Of a stretch of 64,000 bases of DNA, positions 36,878 to 46,479 are shown in pieces. The notes below the pieces were generated by a model. That model was not told the DNA's origin. It saw nothing but the letters and a program-made list of their open reading frames with translations, and did no database searches. The stretch comes from a bacterium (GTDB lineage: Bacteria; Zhuqueibacterota; QNDG01; JAFGCO01): assembly GCA_016932575.1 (NCBI GenBank), contig JAFGCO010000055.1, positions 124,001 through 188,000 of the forward strand, written 5' to 3'. The number at the start of each line of letters is the position of its first letter. The first letter of the stretch is position 1. The translations under genes were made by a program, and so were the position numbers.

Positions 36878-37701
36878 TGATTATGCGCTCGGGTGTTCGT
36901 CCCATTAAAAAATTGAGCCAGAATTTTCTGATTGATTCTAATATTGCAGAAAAAATCGTGAATTGTATGAACATTGAGCCTGAGGACAGAATTGTTGAGA
37001 TCGGACCCGGTGAAGGGATTTTAACTCGCTATCTGGTCCGAAGTCCGGCCAGCATGGTCACGGCGGTTGAAAAAGACAGAAGGCTGATTCCACATCTGGA
37101 AAAGCAATTTGGCGATTATAAATGCTTTTGTGCCATTAATCAGGATTTTTTAAAAACAGACGTTCAACCTTTCACAATGAATGGAAGAAAAATTCGGTGT
37201 ATTGGCAATCTTCCCTATAGCATCACCTCGTTAATTCTATTTTATGTTTTGGAGAATCGTAAATATATTTCGGATATGACAGTCATGGTTCAAAAAGAGG
37301 TTGGCGAGAGATTGGCGGCTGATCCGAATACAAAGGCATATGGCATTCCTTCCGTACTCTTTCGTGCAGTGAGTGATATTAAGATGCTATTCACTGTTTC
37401 CCGTAATGCCTTTCGTCCTATCCCAGAGGTGACATCCATCGTCATGCGGATTTGTTTTCATGAGTCACCAAAATACCAGATTTCAGATTGGTCTCGTTTT
37501 CATAGCATTGTCAGAACCGCATTTCACCAGCGCCGTAAAATGCTAAGAAAGACCTTGAAACAATGGGTCGGGGCCCATGAATGTCCCATTAATCTGACAA
37601 AGCGTCCTGAACAATTGCATATACATGAATGGGTTCAACTGTCCAACTTTACCTACAATCAAATCCCACCAGTGATTGCTCATTCAAACAATCATATTTA
37701 A
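36877..37701 (+). CDS. rsmA: 16S rRNA adenine dimethyltransferase RsmA (KsgA)
   Basis: A 274-residue SAM-dependent enzyme dimethylating the two adenosines in the 16S rRNA 3' hairpin. The SAM motif is VEIGPGEGILTRYL, and the catalytic NLPY motif is in CIGNLPYSITSLI. It continues VMVQKEVGERLAADPNTKAY. The ATG at 36877 overlaps the tatD stop by one base; a second ATG at 36883 is also possible and gives KKLSQNFLID the usual spacing. Confidence 0.95.
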   Translation: MIMRSGVRPIKKLSQNFLIDSNIAEKIVNCMNIEPEDRIVEIGPGEGILTRYLVRSPASMVTAVEKDRRLIPHLEKQFGDYKCFCAINQDFLKTDVQPFTMNGRKIRCIGNLPYSITSLILFYVLENRKYISDMTVMVQKEVGERLAADPNTKAYGIPSVLFRAVSDIKMLFTVSRNAFRPIPEVTSIVMRICFHESPKYQISDWSRFHSIVRTAFHQRRKMLRKTLKQWVGAHECPINLTKRPEQLHIHEWVQLSNFTYNQIPPVIAHSNNHI

Positions 37702-37795
37702 TTGGATGAACCGATTGAATTTATTTGTAATTCATAGATATTATTAGTATTTTTTATCGAATTGCAATAAGAGCAACACAGAACGGAATGATGTC

Positions 37796-39145
37796 ATGGA
37801 TTTACCAGCCGAGGAAAAATCTGTCCGGGAAATTCTGCAGGAAATTCTGGAGCAGGGCAATGAAACCTTACTGCGCAATGTACTGACCGATTTGCACCCT
37901 GCTGATATTGCCGAAGCTATAATTGCGTTTGACCGTGATATACGGAATACCCTCTTTGCCTATCTGGATCATGAGCGTGCCGCACAAACACTCTGCGAAC
38001 TTGACAAGCCGTATCATCGAGAAATCCTGGATTCTCTGAGTGAAGAGAGACTGGCCAGAATTATCGGCACCATGAATTCTGATGATGCAACAGACATTAT
38101 CAGCGAGCTGGATAAAGACATTGCCGGCAGAATACTTGTGTCCATGCCTAAGAAGGGATATCGGGATGTTGCGGCCCTGATGCGGCATGAAGAAGACACA
38201 GCCGGCGGTATTATGGCTTTGGAAATTGTGGCTGTGGGCCAGGACCGCACCGCTGCCGAGGCTCTGGAAGTCCTGCGAAACAAAGCGGATGAAGTGGAGG
38301 ATGTATACAATATTTATGTCATAGACAAGAACGGAGTTCTGGTTGGCCTGGCATCATTGAAGGATGTGGTTACTGCTTCCCCTAAGGCCCCTCTTTCACA
38401 GATTATGGAAACAGATCCTGTTGCTGTTCTGGCGGATATGGATCAGGAAGAAGTCGCCAATCTTTTTGGAAAATATGATTTGGTAGCTGCACCTGTTGTT
38501 GATGATCGTGGCCGTTTGGTCGGAAGAATTACCGTGGATGATGTCCTGGATGTGGTGAAAGAAGAGGCCAGTGAAGATATCACAAGAATGGCTGGTATTA
38601 CTGATGATGAAATTGGAGAGCGGTCAATTTTTAAAACTTCCTATGTGCGTCTTCCATGGTTGCTGGTTGCTTTTGTAGGCGAGATACTCTCGGCAAAAGT
38701 GCTGGAACATTTTATACCTTCAGATAACGAGCTGATTATTGCCACATTTTTTATTCCTTTAATCATGGCGATGGGTGGAAATATTGGCATTCAATCATCT
38801 ACGGTCATTATCCGGGGCTTGGCAATTGGCGATATCCGTTTGCGTGATACAGGCTGGCGTCTGATTCAGGAAATATCAGCAGCATTTTTAAACGGTCTGC
38901 TGATTGCAGTATTGCTTCTGGGGGTAGTCAGCTGGATGTTTCATGATGTAAAATTTGGGGGCATTCTCAGCTCCGCTTTATTGTCGGTACTCATGATTGC
39001 CGCCTTTGTAGGAACGCTTATCCCACTTTTTCTGAAGCGTATTCACGTGGATCCTGCCATTGCCACGGGTCCGTTTATTACTACTTCAAATGATATGTTG
39101 GGCCTTCTTATTTACTTCAGCATTATCCGTGCTGCCGGTTTTTAA
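37796..39145 (+). CDS. mgtE: Magnesium transporter MgtE
   Basis: A 449-residue magnesium channel. Order: N-terminal helical N domain (about 20-125, LHPADIAEAIIAFDRD), tandem CBS domains (about 130-255, with YNIYVIDKNGVLVGLASLKD and VDDRGRLVGRITVDDVLDVV), and five membrane helices from about 280, including the pore segment PLIMAMGGNIGIQSSTV. Cytosolic magnesium binding by the N and CBS domains closes the channel in this family. The 94-base upstream gap is too short for a magnesium riboswitch. Confidence 0.95.
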   Translation: MDLPAEEKSVREILQEILEQGNETLLRNVLTDLHPADIAEAIIAFDRDIRNTLFAYLDHERAAQTLCELDKPYHREILDSLSEERLARIIGTMNSDDATDIISELDKDIAGRILVSMPKKGYRDVAALMRHEEDTAGGIMALEIVAVGQDRTAAEALEVLRNKADEVEDVYNIYVIDKNGVLVGLASLKDVVTASPKAPLSQIMETDPVAVLADMDQEEVANLFGKYDLVAAPVVDDRGRLVGRITVDDVLDVVKEEASEDITRMAGITDDEIGERSIFKTSYVRLPWLLVAFVGEILSAKVLEHFIPSDNELIIATFFIPLIMAMGGNIGIQSSTVIIRGLAIGDIRLRDTGWRLIQEISAAFLNGLLIAVLLLGVVSWMFHDVKFGGILSSALLSVLMIAAFVGTLIPLFLKRIHVDPAIATGPFITTSNDMLGLLIYFSIIRAAGF

Positions 39146-39356
39146 TTGAATCAGTCCCAAGCTGAGAAGTTATGTATGAACAAAGACGAAAGGTTATTAA
39201 GCTCAATGATATTGATATTACGACTGTCCGAACAATGACATCATTTATACCCGATCTTTTTATTCGAAATTTTTTTAAAATTATGGATATTTGATGGCAA
39301 TTTTTATTATCGTCCGGATTAAAATTGCCTGATCAAATCAATAAACGGGTAGTTAG

Positions 39357-40112
39357 ATGGCTATTCTCAAGACAGAAGCCGTGATTTTAAAAACATATAA
39401 ACTCCGTGAAACCTCGCTTATTCTTTCCGTATATACAAAAGATTTCGGTAAAATAAAACTTGTGGCCAAAGGAGCACGCGGTCCAAAGAGTAAATTTAAA
39501 GGATGCCTGGAACCTCTTACCCACATTGGTATTGTGTTTTATGAAAAGAAAACACGCGAATTACAGTTGTTAAGCCAGGCGCATTTGATCAATCCCCATG
39601 TTAAAATGGTAGGAAGTCTGAAGAAGACCATATTGGGCCTGGCTGCAGCGGAATTATTGGATAAGGCAGTGGCAGGCGAAGAATCATTCGAAAAACTCTT
39701 TGTTTTGCTGGCGAATGTCTTAAAGGCATTGAATGAAAACGGTGGATTTCTGGAAGCGATTTTATGGTTTTTTGAAACACAATTTATTGATTTGATGGGT
39801 TACAAACCCACCTGGAACGATTGCCTGTCCTGCGGTCAATCCCTGGGTATAGACGGAGGTTATTTTCAGGCTCAGAACGGTGGGCTATTATGCAGCCAAT
39901 GCGGTGCTGCAGGAGGCGGGCTTGTGATTCACGGAGAGACTTTGGAAATCTTGTATTTTCTGCAGAGGGCCAGCCTGTCCGAAGCCGTTCAGCTCAATCC
40001 TGATCAGCAACAAATAGCTGAAATCCGGAAGATGTTCGATCTCTATTTCAGAACCCATATCGAACATATGCGGCAGCTTAATTCATTAGAGATCTATTAT
40101 AAGATGAAATAA
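39357..40112 (+). CDS. recO: DNA repair protein RecO
   Basis: A 251-residue recombination mediator that loads RecA with RecF/RecR. The N-terminal OB fold is MAILKTEAVILKTYKLRETS, continuing TKDFGKIKLVAKGARGPKSK. The C-terminal half has a zinc ribbon, CLSCGQ and CSQCGA. Length and motif order are typical. The 211-base region upstream (39146-39356) holds no convincing gene. Confidence 0.94.
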   Translation: MAILKTEAVILKTYKLRETSLILSVYTKDFGKIKLVAKGARGPKSKFKGCLEPLTHIGIVFYEKKTRELQLLSQAHLINPHVKMVGSLKKTILGLAAAELLDKAVAGEESFEKLFVLLANVLKALNENGGFLEAILWFFETQFIDLMGYKPTWNDCLSCGQSLGIDGGYFQAQNGGLLCSQCGAAGGGLVIHGETLEILYFLQRASLSEAVQLNPDQQQIAEIRKMFDLYFRTHIEHMRQLNSLEIYYKMK

Positions 40113-40150
40113 TACCCGATTCAACTGGTTTGATTCGTTTGTGGGTTTAT

Positions 40151-40753
40151 ATGAAAATAATCAAGGCTCTCCTCCTTCCTTACATTTCCATTGGTGTCGG
40201 TTTGTACTGCTTAAAAGGCGGCTGGCTGGCGATTCTGTTTTACCATGCCGGCATGGTTTTGTTTCTTATTCTGGATAAAAAGAGACCGCCGTTTCGACAA
40301 ATGTTTCGAGGCTGGCATAAAACCTGGGCATGGCTCATTCCCCTCTGCGGTCTTGGCGGAATCTCCATTTATCTGCTCTGGCCATGGATGCAGCAGCAAT
40401 TGGATCTTGACACGATGCTTACTAAATACGGGCTTTCAGGATGGAAATGGACAGCCTTTCTCATTTATTACTCGCTTGGGCATCCGCCCCTCGAAGAATT
40501 TTACTGGCGAGGGTATCTGGGCCATAAAAGCAAAAAAGTCCGGATTGAAGACCTGGCTTTCGGTGGATACCATTTTTTTACCATGATCTGCTTTGTTGGA
40601 TGGCCCTGGGCGCTGCTTTCATGCACCATACTCACAGGAACCGCCTGGCTCTGGCGGCAAATCGTTCGTGAAACCGGCGGACTTCTGGTTCCGGTTTTGA
40701 CCCATATTGTCGCGGATATCAGTGTGATCTGGATGGTAAACGCACTTTTATAA
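40151..40753 (+). CDS. CPBP-family intramembrane protease (Abi/CAAX-like)
   Basis: A roughly 200-residue membrane protein with about six hydrophobic segments. The family's glutamate motif EExxxR is present as PPLEEFYWRGYL, the second motif His is in GGYHFFTM, and the third motif reads LTHIVADISVIWM. CPBP glutamic proteases process prenylated or other membrane peptides; the substrate is unknown. The start is uncertain: the ATG at 40151 is preferred, with in-frame TTG at 40130 and 40139 as alternatives and no clear ribosome site. It lies between recO and glyQS. Confidence 0.85.
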   Translation: MKIIKALLLPYISIGVGLYCLKGGWLAILFYHAGMVLFLILDKKRPPFRQMFRGWHKTWAWLIPLCGLGGISIYLLWPWMQQQLDLDTMLTKYGLSGWKWTAFLIYYSLGHPPLEEFYWRGYLGHKSKKVRIEDLAFGGYHFFTMICFVGWPWALLSCTILTGTAWLWRQIVRETGGLLVPVLTHIVADISVIWMVNALL

Positions 40754-40839
40754 TCCCCCCTTGCCTTACTGCAATAAAATGCGTATTTTATAATTTGTTC
40801 ACTGATTATGTTGTATTATTATTCATTCGGAGGTTTTTA

Positions 40840-42345
40840 TTGGCGTCGACTATGGAAAAAATTGTCTCGCTCTGTAAACGCAGGGGATTTATTTTTCAAT
40901 CTTCAGAAATTTACGGTGGTCTCAAGGCCAGTTATGATTACGGTCCGCTGGGTGTTGAGTTGAAAAAGAACATCAAAGAAACCTGGTGGAGTGACATGGT
41001 GCACTGCCGAAATGACATTGTGGGATTGGACTGTTCGATTGTGATGCATCCTGATGTTTGGAAAGCATCGGGACACCTGGCTGGTTTCAGTGATCCGCTG
41101 GTGGATTGTAAAAATTGTAAAGAGCGATTTCGAGCAGATCAGGCACCGAGGACCGAGGCTGGAACAGAGGTGGAATTTCGGGAAGGCGGTAAGTCATCCG
41201 GAAGTAAACTGAAGGGCGTCGTTGACAAGCGGGGTTATGTTTGCCCCGTTTGCGGTTGTCCAGATCTGTCCGCTGAGAGACAATTCAACCTGATGTTCCG
41301 GACATCCATAGGTCCTGTTGATCCGTTGCAGGAAATCGCAGATGCAGCGGGTGAACTGGCGGATCTGGACATGAAAGGACGAATGAAAAAATTACATGAG
41401 ATTGTTGCCCGGTCTGCTGTATATTTGCGACCTGAGACTGCACAGGGCATGTTTGTGAATTTCAAGAACATTCTGGATAGTTCACGGGTGAAGCCGCCCT
41501 TTGGAATTGCACAGGTGGGAAAAAGCTATCGTAATGAGATCACCACTTCCAACTTGACTTTTCGAACCTGTGAATTCGAACAGATGGAAATGGAGTATTT
41601 TGTCAAGCCGGGTGAAGACGAACAATGGTATGACTACTGGCGAAATACCAGACTGAGCTGGTATGTGAAATTGGGATTGAGCCAGGATAAATTGCGGCTC
41701 AGGGATCATAAACAGTCTGAATTAGCCCATTATGCGAAAGCCTGCGCCGATATTGAGTATTATTTCCCGTTTGAAAATCAGGATGGAGAAGGTGAATGGG
41801 GTGAACTCGAGGGAATTGCCAACAGAACCGACTATGACTTGAAAAAGCATTCGGGATTTACAGGAAAAGACCTCTCGTATTTTGATCCGGAAACCAAGGA
41901 ACGGTATATTCCATATGTCATTGAACCCGCTGCGGGTGCCGACCGGGCTGCCCTGGCTTTTTTATGCGATGCCTTTGATGAAGAGATTGTACCCACAGCC
42001 AAAGGCGGAGAAGAAGTCCGCACAGTACTTCGGTTTCATCCCAAAATTGCACCGGTGAAAGTTGCTGTATTCCCTCTGGTAAAACGGGACGGTATGCCGG
42101 AAAAATCTCAGGCTATTATGGATGATTTGTTAAGTACCGGTATTAATTGTTTTTATGATCATGGCGGGGCCATTGGAAGACGCTATCGGCGCCAGGATGA
42201 AGCAGGTACGCCGTATTGTCTGACCGTGGATTCGCAAACTATCGAAGATGATACGGTGACCATTCGGGATCGTGATACCATGCAGCAGGAACGTATACCT
42301 ATGAACGGCGTAGTGGAAATTATGAAAAAAAGAATCGGAAATTAA
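40840..42345 (+). CDS. glyQS: Glycyl-tRNA synthetase, homodimeric type
   Basis: A 501-residue class II synthetase of the single-chain alpha2 type. It starts MEKIVSLCKRRGFIFQSSEI, motif 1 region ASYDYGPLGVELKKN, motif 2 FRTCEFEQMEMEYFVKP, zinc-type cysteines CKNCKERF and CPVCGCP, motif 3 GADRAALAFL, and a C-terminal anticodon domain (PVKVAVFPLVKRDGM). The start is TTG at 40840: GGAGG at 40829-40833 is six bases upstream, while the first ATG at 40852 is 18 bases away. It overlaps the next gene as TAATG. Confidence 0.95.
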   Translation: MASTMEKIVSLCKRRGFIFQSSEIYGGLKASYDYGPLGVELKKNIKETWWSDMVHCRNDIVGLDCSIVMHPDVWKASGHLAGFSDPLVDCKNCKERFRADQAPRTEAGTEVEFREGGKSSGSKLKGVVDKRGYVCPVCGCPDLSAERQFNLMFRTSIGPVDPLQEIADAAGELADLDMKGRMKKLHEIVARSAVYLRPETAQGMFVNFKNILDSSRVKPPFGIAQVGKSYRNEITTSNLTFRTCEFEQMEMEYFVKPGEDEQWYDYWRNTRLSWYVKLGLSQDKLRLRDHKQSELAHYAKACADIEYYFPFENQDGEGEWGELEGIANRTDYDLKKHSGFTGKDLSYFDPETKERYIPYVIEPAAGADRAALAFLCDAFDEEIVPTAKGGEEVRTVLRFHPKIAPVKVAVFPLVKRDGMPEKSQAIMDDLLSTGINCFYDHGGAIGRRYRRQDEAGTPYCLTVDSQTIEDDTVTIRDRDTMQQERIPMNGVVEIMKKRIGN

Positions 42346-42920
42346 TGATGTTCCTTTTTATTTTTATTGTAATTATTTTTATGTCTGCATGCCAAAGTGT
42401 TTCTCAGGAATGTTATCCTCCGGTATCCGGTATCCCTGAAGATAAATGGATTCAGGTCACTGTTTCAAAACAGACGTTATCGCTTATGTATGGAGATTCG
42501 CTTATTAAAGAGTATGGGGTTTCAACATCCAAATTTGGGGTGGGCAATCTGAAAGACAGCTATCAGACACCCCTTGGCTGGCACCGAATCCACAATAAAA
42601 TCGGTCAGGGGGAACCAGTGGGGACGATTTTTAAATCACGGAAGCCTACCGGGAGAAAAGCCATTATCCGTACGGATTCTGTTGATTTACCCGAAGATTT
42701 AATTACCACAAGAATTCTCAGGCTTGAAGGATGCGAACCGGGACTGAATCAGGGAGACGATAAGGACAGTTATAATCGGTTTATTTATATTCATGGAACC
42801 CATGAGGAAGGATTGATTGGTCAGCCAGCTTCTCACGGATGCATACGTATGAAAAATATGGATATTTTAGAGTTGTTCGATCAAGTAAAAAGACGCACGC
42901 TTGTTCAGATTATAGAATAA
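42345..42920 (+). CDS. L,D-transpeptidase (YkuD) lipoprotein
   Basis: A 191-residue exported protein. The start MMFLFIFIVIIFMSAC is a signal with a possible lipobox (FMSAC). The YkuD domain follows (WIQVTVSKQTLSLMYGDSLI), with catalytic HGTHEEGL and SHGCIRM (the Cys nucleophile). The family forms 3-3 peptidoglycan crosslinks or anchors proteins to the wall. The start shares a base with the glyQS stop, so they are probably co-translated. Confidence 0.92.
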   Translation: MMFLFIFIVIIFMSACQSVSQECYPPVSGIPEDKWIQVTVSKQTLSLMYGDSLIKEYGVSTSKFGVGNLKDSYQTPLGWHRIHNKIGQGEPVGTIFKSRKPTGRKAIIRTDSVDLPEDLITTRILRLEGCEPGLNQGDDKDSYNRFIYIHGTHEEGLIGQPASHGCIRMKNMDILELFDQVKRRTLVQIIE

Positions 42921-42953
42921 TTGCGAATTAACGATGTTTATTGGGCTTATTTC

Positions 42954-42982
42954 TTGACATTTAGATAAATTTTTATTATTTT
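42954..42982 (+). promoter_or_regulatory. Sigma70-type promoter of ssb
   Basis: TTGACA (42954-42959), exactly 17 bases, then TATTTT (42977-42982), 44 bases upstream of the ssb ATG. Confidence 0.65.
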
Positions 42983-43025
42983 ACGTAAACTTAATCTATT
43001 TTTAAATTTATTCAAGGAGGTTTTC

Positions 43026-43463
43026 ATGGCAAGGGGAAGAGGTACCGTGAATAAAGTTATCCTGATAGGACATCTTGGGGCAGATCCGCAGTTGAAATAT
43101 ACACCTTCCGGAAGTGCCTTTGTGAATATCAGCATTGCTACCAATCGTGTATGGAAGGATCAGGATGGGAATCAGCAGGAAAGAACGGAATGGCATCGTG
43201 TTGTTGCATGGAGGAAACTGGCAGAAATTATCGGCGAATATTTAAAAAAGGGCAGCAGTGTGTATATTGAAGGCAGTTTGCAAACACGGTCCTATGAAGA
43301 CACCAACGGTGTCAAACGGTATATCACAGAAGTGGTTGCTGATGAAATGGTGATGCTTGGCAAAAAAGGAGAGGTTGATGCCGTGGGCAATGATAGCACC
43401 GAACAGCCACCACCACAGGATGATAGTGCACCCCCCGAGGGTGAGGATGATTTGCCATTCTAA
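43026..43463 (+). CDS. ssb: Single-stranded DNA-binding protein
   Basis: A 145-residue SSB. The OB fold spans about 8-112 ([35 protein letters not shown]). An acidic, Pro-rich linker leads to the conserved C-terminal tip DDLPF that recruits repair and replication partners. AAGGAGG stands right before the ATG. It has its own promoter and a strong terminator, so it is monocistronic. Confidence 0.97.
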   Translation: MARGRGTVNKVILIGHLGADPQLKYTPSGSAFVNISIATNRVWKDQDGNQQERTEWHRVVAWRKLAEIIGEYLKKGSSVYIEGSLQTRSYEDTNGVKRYITEVVADEMVMLGKKGEVDAVGNDSTEQPPPQDDSAPPEGEDDLPF

Positions 43464-43484
43464 CATTGTGTTCAATGTAAGATA

Positions 43485-43516
43485 AAAATCCGGGCAATAT
43501 GCCCGGATTTTTTTTA
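43485..43516 (+). terminator. Intrinsic terminator after ssb
   Basis: AAAATCCGGGC (43485-43495) pairs with GCCCGGATTTT (43501-43511) across loop AATAT and continues into more T. Confidence 0.93.
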
Positions 43517-43579
43517 TTTTACATTTTTCTTCATTTTCTCTATCTTTGATTCATCTTGTTGAAAGAATGGAGTTCAATC

Positions 43580-43972
43580 ATGAATGCCTCAGTTAAAGAA
43601 GCCCTTATCCGAGCTGCCATAGATGTTCGTGAAAACAGCTATGCGCCATATTCCGGATTTCGTGTAGGTGCTGCATTGCTGACATTAAATGGCTGTATAT
43701 TCACCGGATGCAATGTGGAGAATGTGGCTTATGGATTAACCGTTTGTGCTGAACAGAACGCTATATGCAAGGCCATCTCTGAAGGCGATAATGAATTTTT
43801 GGCCATGGCAATCGCAGCCGATACAAATGAACCGGTTATGCCCTGCGGAGCATGCAGACAGATTATGGGTGAATTTAATCCCGAATTGGATCTTGTCCTC
43901 GTTAATCTGAAAGGAAAAATTATCGAATCTTCATTATCGATTTTATTGCCGTCTCTTTTTAAAATGGATTAA
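43580..43972 (+). CDS. cdd: Cytidine deaminase
   Basis: A 130-residue tetrameric-type enzyme deaminating cytidine and deoxycytidine for pyrimidine salvage. The zinc site shows CAEQNA (Cys and catalytic Glu) and PCGAC. Substrate-binding segments are YSGFRVGAALLT and FTGCNVENVAYGLTVC. The start is ATG 43580 with GGAG seven bases upstream; an in-frame TTG at 43556 is discarded. Confidence 0.95.
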   Translation: MNASVKEALIRAAIDVRENSYAPYSGFRVGAALLTLNGCIFTGCNVENVAYGLTVCAEQNAICKAISEGDNEFLAMAIAADTNEPVMPCGACRQIMGEFNPELDLVLVNLKGKIIESSLSILLPSLFKMD

Positions 43973-44329
43973 GGAATCGATAATATTACAGAGGAAATAT
44001 AATAAGTTACATAAAATAAATGTATGGATCGAGGATATATGTGGAAGCATATTCAAGGACTCGTACAGAAATTAAGCTTGCTTATGAAAATGCAAATCAA
44101 TTCGAAAATGATGCTGTCCGATATGATGGTTGCTTGATATGGACAATCACTGATATTGTATCATTTCGGACATTTCGTATATTTTTATGAATGACATGTA
44201 TTCCCGGTGTTGGCAGTATCTTTTAATAAGTAGATAAAAATCTTGATATTAAAAAGTGTTTGATTTGTGCTTTCAATTGTATTACATTAATACGTTTCAA
44301 ATCGGACACTTTACTTTGGGGGGAATTTT
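43973..44329. other. Long intergenic region with an imperfect inverted repeat
   Basis: No convincing gene. TGTCCGATATGAT (44115-44127) and ATCATTTCGGACA (44160-44172) are inverted copies matching at 12 of 13 positions around a 32-base loop. A reading frame of 49 codons from GTG 44041 to 44190, with GAGG six bases ahead, and a 32-codon frame from ATG 44039 overlap it; neither resembles a known protein. The 3' part carries a promoter at 44260-44288. Confidence 0.5.
44260..44288 (+). promoter_or_regulatory. Probable sigma70-type promoter of the lipid A operon
   Basis: TTGATT (44260-44265), 17 bases, then TACATT (44283-44288), 41 bases upstream of the GTG start at 44330. Confidence 0.55.
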
Positions 44330-45298
44330 GTGAAAAAAGTGAAAATCGGCGTGATAGGCGTCGGACACCTCGGTCGCTTCCATACTCTGAATTACAGAAA
44401 TATACCCAATGCCGAACTCGTCGGTGTGAGTGATACGAATCCGGAGAGAGCGAAAGAAATCGCTCATGAATGTCAATGTCGTGCATTTCCGGATGTAATT
44501 GGACTTCTTAAAGAAGTTGAAGCCGTAAGTATTGCTACACCGACCGATTCTCATTTCAAAATCGCAAGCGAAGCACTTACCAAGAATATCCATTGCCTCA
44601 TTGAAAAACCCATTACTGAAACAGTTGCTCAAGCCGATTCATTAATACGCATGGCCGCTGACAAGAATTTGGTGTTGCAAGTCGGGCATATTGAAAGGTA
44701 TAATCCGGCTTTAAAAGCATTAAACAGTATGCAAATTCATCCCCGCTTTATTGAGTCACACAGGCTGGCACCTTTTAAACCAAGAGGAATTGAAGTATCT
44801 GTTGTTCTGGATTTGATGATCCATGATATAGACATTGTGTTAACAATGATTCAATTTCCTTTAAAAAAGGTGGATGCCAGTGGTGTCGCTGTGGTTTCGG
44901 ATGCCATTGATATTGCCAATGCAAGGCTTCGTTTCGAAGACGGATCTGTGGCAAATCTTACAGCGAGCCGAATCTCACAAAAAACCATGCGCAAGGTCCG
45001 GTTTTTCCAAAAAGACAGCTATGTTACTGTAGATTTTCATAACAAAGTCACAGAGATTTTTAAGCTGGGAGATGAAAAGAAGCCATCGGAGCTCGTTATT
45101 ACTGAAATTGGTGTGGGTGATCATAAGCGTAAAGTGCTTTATCAAAAACCGGATATCGAAGATTACAATGCATTACTGGTGGAACTGGACACGTTTGTCA
45201 GATCGATAAATGGCGAACAAGTGGAGGGTGTTTCCGGCAAATCCGGGCGTGATGCCTTGAGTGTTGCTGTTGAAATATTGCGGCAGATCCATCAGTAA
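44330..45298 (+). CDS. Gfo/Idh/MocA-family oxidoreductase in the lipid A gene block
   Basis: A 322-residue NAD(P)-dependent oxidoreductase. The Rossmann motif is IGVIGVGHLGRFHTLNY; the family's EKPI motif is in CLIEKPITETVAQ, and HIERYNPA and LMIHDIDIVL follow. It lies directly upstream of lpxB and lpxK. Homologues in lipid A loci include GnnA, which oxidises the 3-OH of UDP-GlcNAc so that GnnB can aminate it, giving amide-linked lipid A. That role is inferred from the neighbourhood; no GnnB-type transaminase is in the window. It starts with GTG behind GGGGGGA. Confidence 0.85.
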   Translation: MKKVKIGVIGVGHLGRFHTLNYRNIPNAELVGVSDTNPERAKEIAHECQCRAFPDVIGLLKEVEAVSIATPTDSHFKIASEALTKNIHCLIEKPITETVAQADSLIRMAADKNLVLQVGHIERYNPALKALNSMQIHPRFIESHRLAPFKPRGIEVSVVLDLMIHDIDIVLTMIQFPLKKVDASGVAVVSDAIDIANARLRFEDGSVANLTASRISQKTMRKVRFFQKDSYVTVDFHNKVTEIFKLGDEKKPSELVITEIGVGDHKRKVLYQKPDIEDYNALLVELDTFVRSINGEQVEGVSGKSGRDALSVAVEILRQIHQ

Positions 45299-45318
45299 CT
45301 GTCTAATGGATATACATA

Positions 45319-46479
45319 TTGATTGTCAGCCATAAAAAAATTAAAAATATACTGATCATTGCCGGAGAAACTTCAGGCGATATGCACGGTGCTGCTCTGA
45401 TGCAGGAAATGAAAAAACAGTGTTCCGTACTCCGCTTTTTTGGTATCGGCGGCGACAGGATGATTGCACAGGGACTGGAACCGATTATCCATGCAAGTGA
45501 AATTGCTTTTCTGGGATTTATTGAGGTCGTTCAGCATCTTGGATTTATCCGGCAGGTTTTTCAGGATACTCTTTCTGCTCTGAAAAAGCGACGCCCGGAT
45601 TTGGTGGTTCTCATTGATTATCCGGGTTTTAACCTGCGTTTTGCGGCAAAGTCCAAAAAACTCGGATTTCGCAACATCTATTATATCAGTCCGCAGGTAT
45701 GGGCCTGGAAAAAAGGGCGGATTAACAAGATGGCTAAAACCATCGACCGCATGCTGGTGATTCTGCCCTTTGAAGAAGCATTTTACCGGAATGCAGGTAT
45801 GGATGTTCATTTTGTGGGCCATCCGCTCAAAGGAATGCTTTCTTTTAAGCAGAATCGGCAGCAATTTTGCAGGAGTCTTAAATTAAAGGCCGATGTTCCG
45901 ATGCTCGGACTGCTGCCAGGATCGAGAAAACAGGAAATTTCTAAATTGCTCCCGGAGATGAGCCGGGCATGTGATATTGTTAAACAGCAGATTCCCAAAG
46001 TTCAATTCGTCCTGGGAATGGCTCCTCACTTAAGGAAAACCGATTATACACCGTTCATGAAAAATCAGACAGAAATTTGCCTGGTCAGTAATGATACGTA
46101 TGGCGTGATGGCTCATTCTGATGCTGTCTGGGTTGCATCAGGCACAGCCACTCTCGAAACTGCATTGATGGGTACGCCTATGATAATCTGTTATAAGATG
46201 GCGCCTTTTTCGTATATGCTGGGGAGGCTCCTTATTAAAATCAAGGCCATTGGATTGGTCAATATTATCGCCGGAGAGAAAATTGTTACCGAATTAATAC
46301 AGAATGACGCCAATAGAGAAAAAATGGCCGGAACAATGATTCCCTTGATACAGGATCAAAAAGTCAGAAAGAAAATACAGAGCCAATTAAACCATGTTGC
46401 GGAGCTGCTTGGCGAACCAGGCGCCTCTCAGCGGGCCGCAACCCTTACCTTGGAAATGATTGACAAAGGAAACGCGTGA
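45319..46479 (+). CDS. lpxB: Lipid-A-disaccharide synthase
   Basis: A 386-residue GT19 glycosyltransferase joining UDP-diacylglucosamine and lipid X at the inner face of the inner membrane. Signature: AGETSGDMHGAALMQEM, FGIGGDRMIAQGLEPI, VLIDYPGFNLRFA, YYISPQVWAWKKGR and the C-terminal VWVASGTATLETALMGTPM. The start is TTG at 45319, the first possible in this frame; an ATG at 45306 reads out of frame. It overlaps lpxK by four bases. Confidence 0.95.
   Translation: MIVSHKKIKNILIIAGETSGDMHGAALMQEMKKQCSVLRFFGIGGDRMIAQGLEPIIHASEIAFLGFIEVVQHLGFIRQVFQDTLSALKKRRPDLVVLIDYPGFNLRFAAKSKKLGFRNIYYISPQVWAWKKGRINKMAKTIDRMLVILPFEEAFYRNAGMDVHFVGHPLKGMLSFKQNRQQFCRSLKLKADVPMLGLLPGSRKQEISKLLPEMSRACDIVKQQIPKVQFVLGMAPHLRKTDYTPFMKNQTEICLVSNDTYGVMAHSDAVWVASGTATLETALMGTPMIICYKMAPFSYMLGRLLIKIKAIGLVNIIAGEKIVTELIQNDANREKMAGTMIPLIQDQKVRKKIQSQLNHVAELLGEPGASQRAATLTLEMIDKGNA

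Noticed and set aside
37702-37795. Magnesium-sensing riboswitch before mgtE
   Set aside because: The gap is 94 AT-rich bases, too short for a ykoK or mgtA-type leader, and shows no matching stems.
39172-39294. 40-codon frame between mgtE and recO
   Set aside because: GAGAAG is only two bases from the ATG, composition is unremarkable and no family is visible.
44041-44190. 49-codon GTG-started frame in the gap before the lipid A block
   Set aside because: Plausible ribosome site but no similarity or coding bias that I can judge; kept as a note within the intergenic entry.
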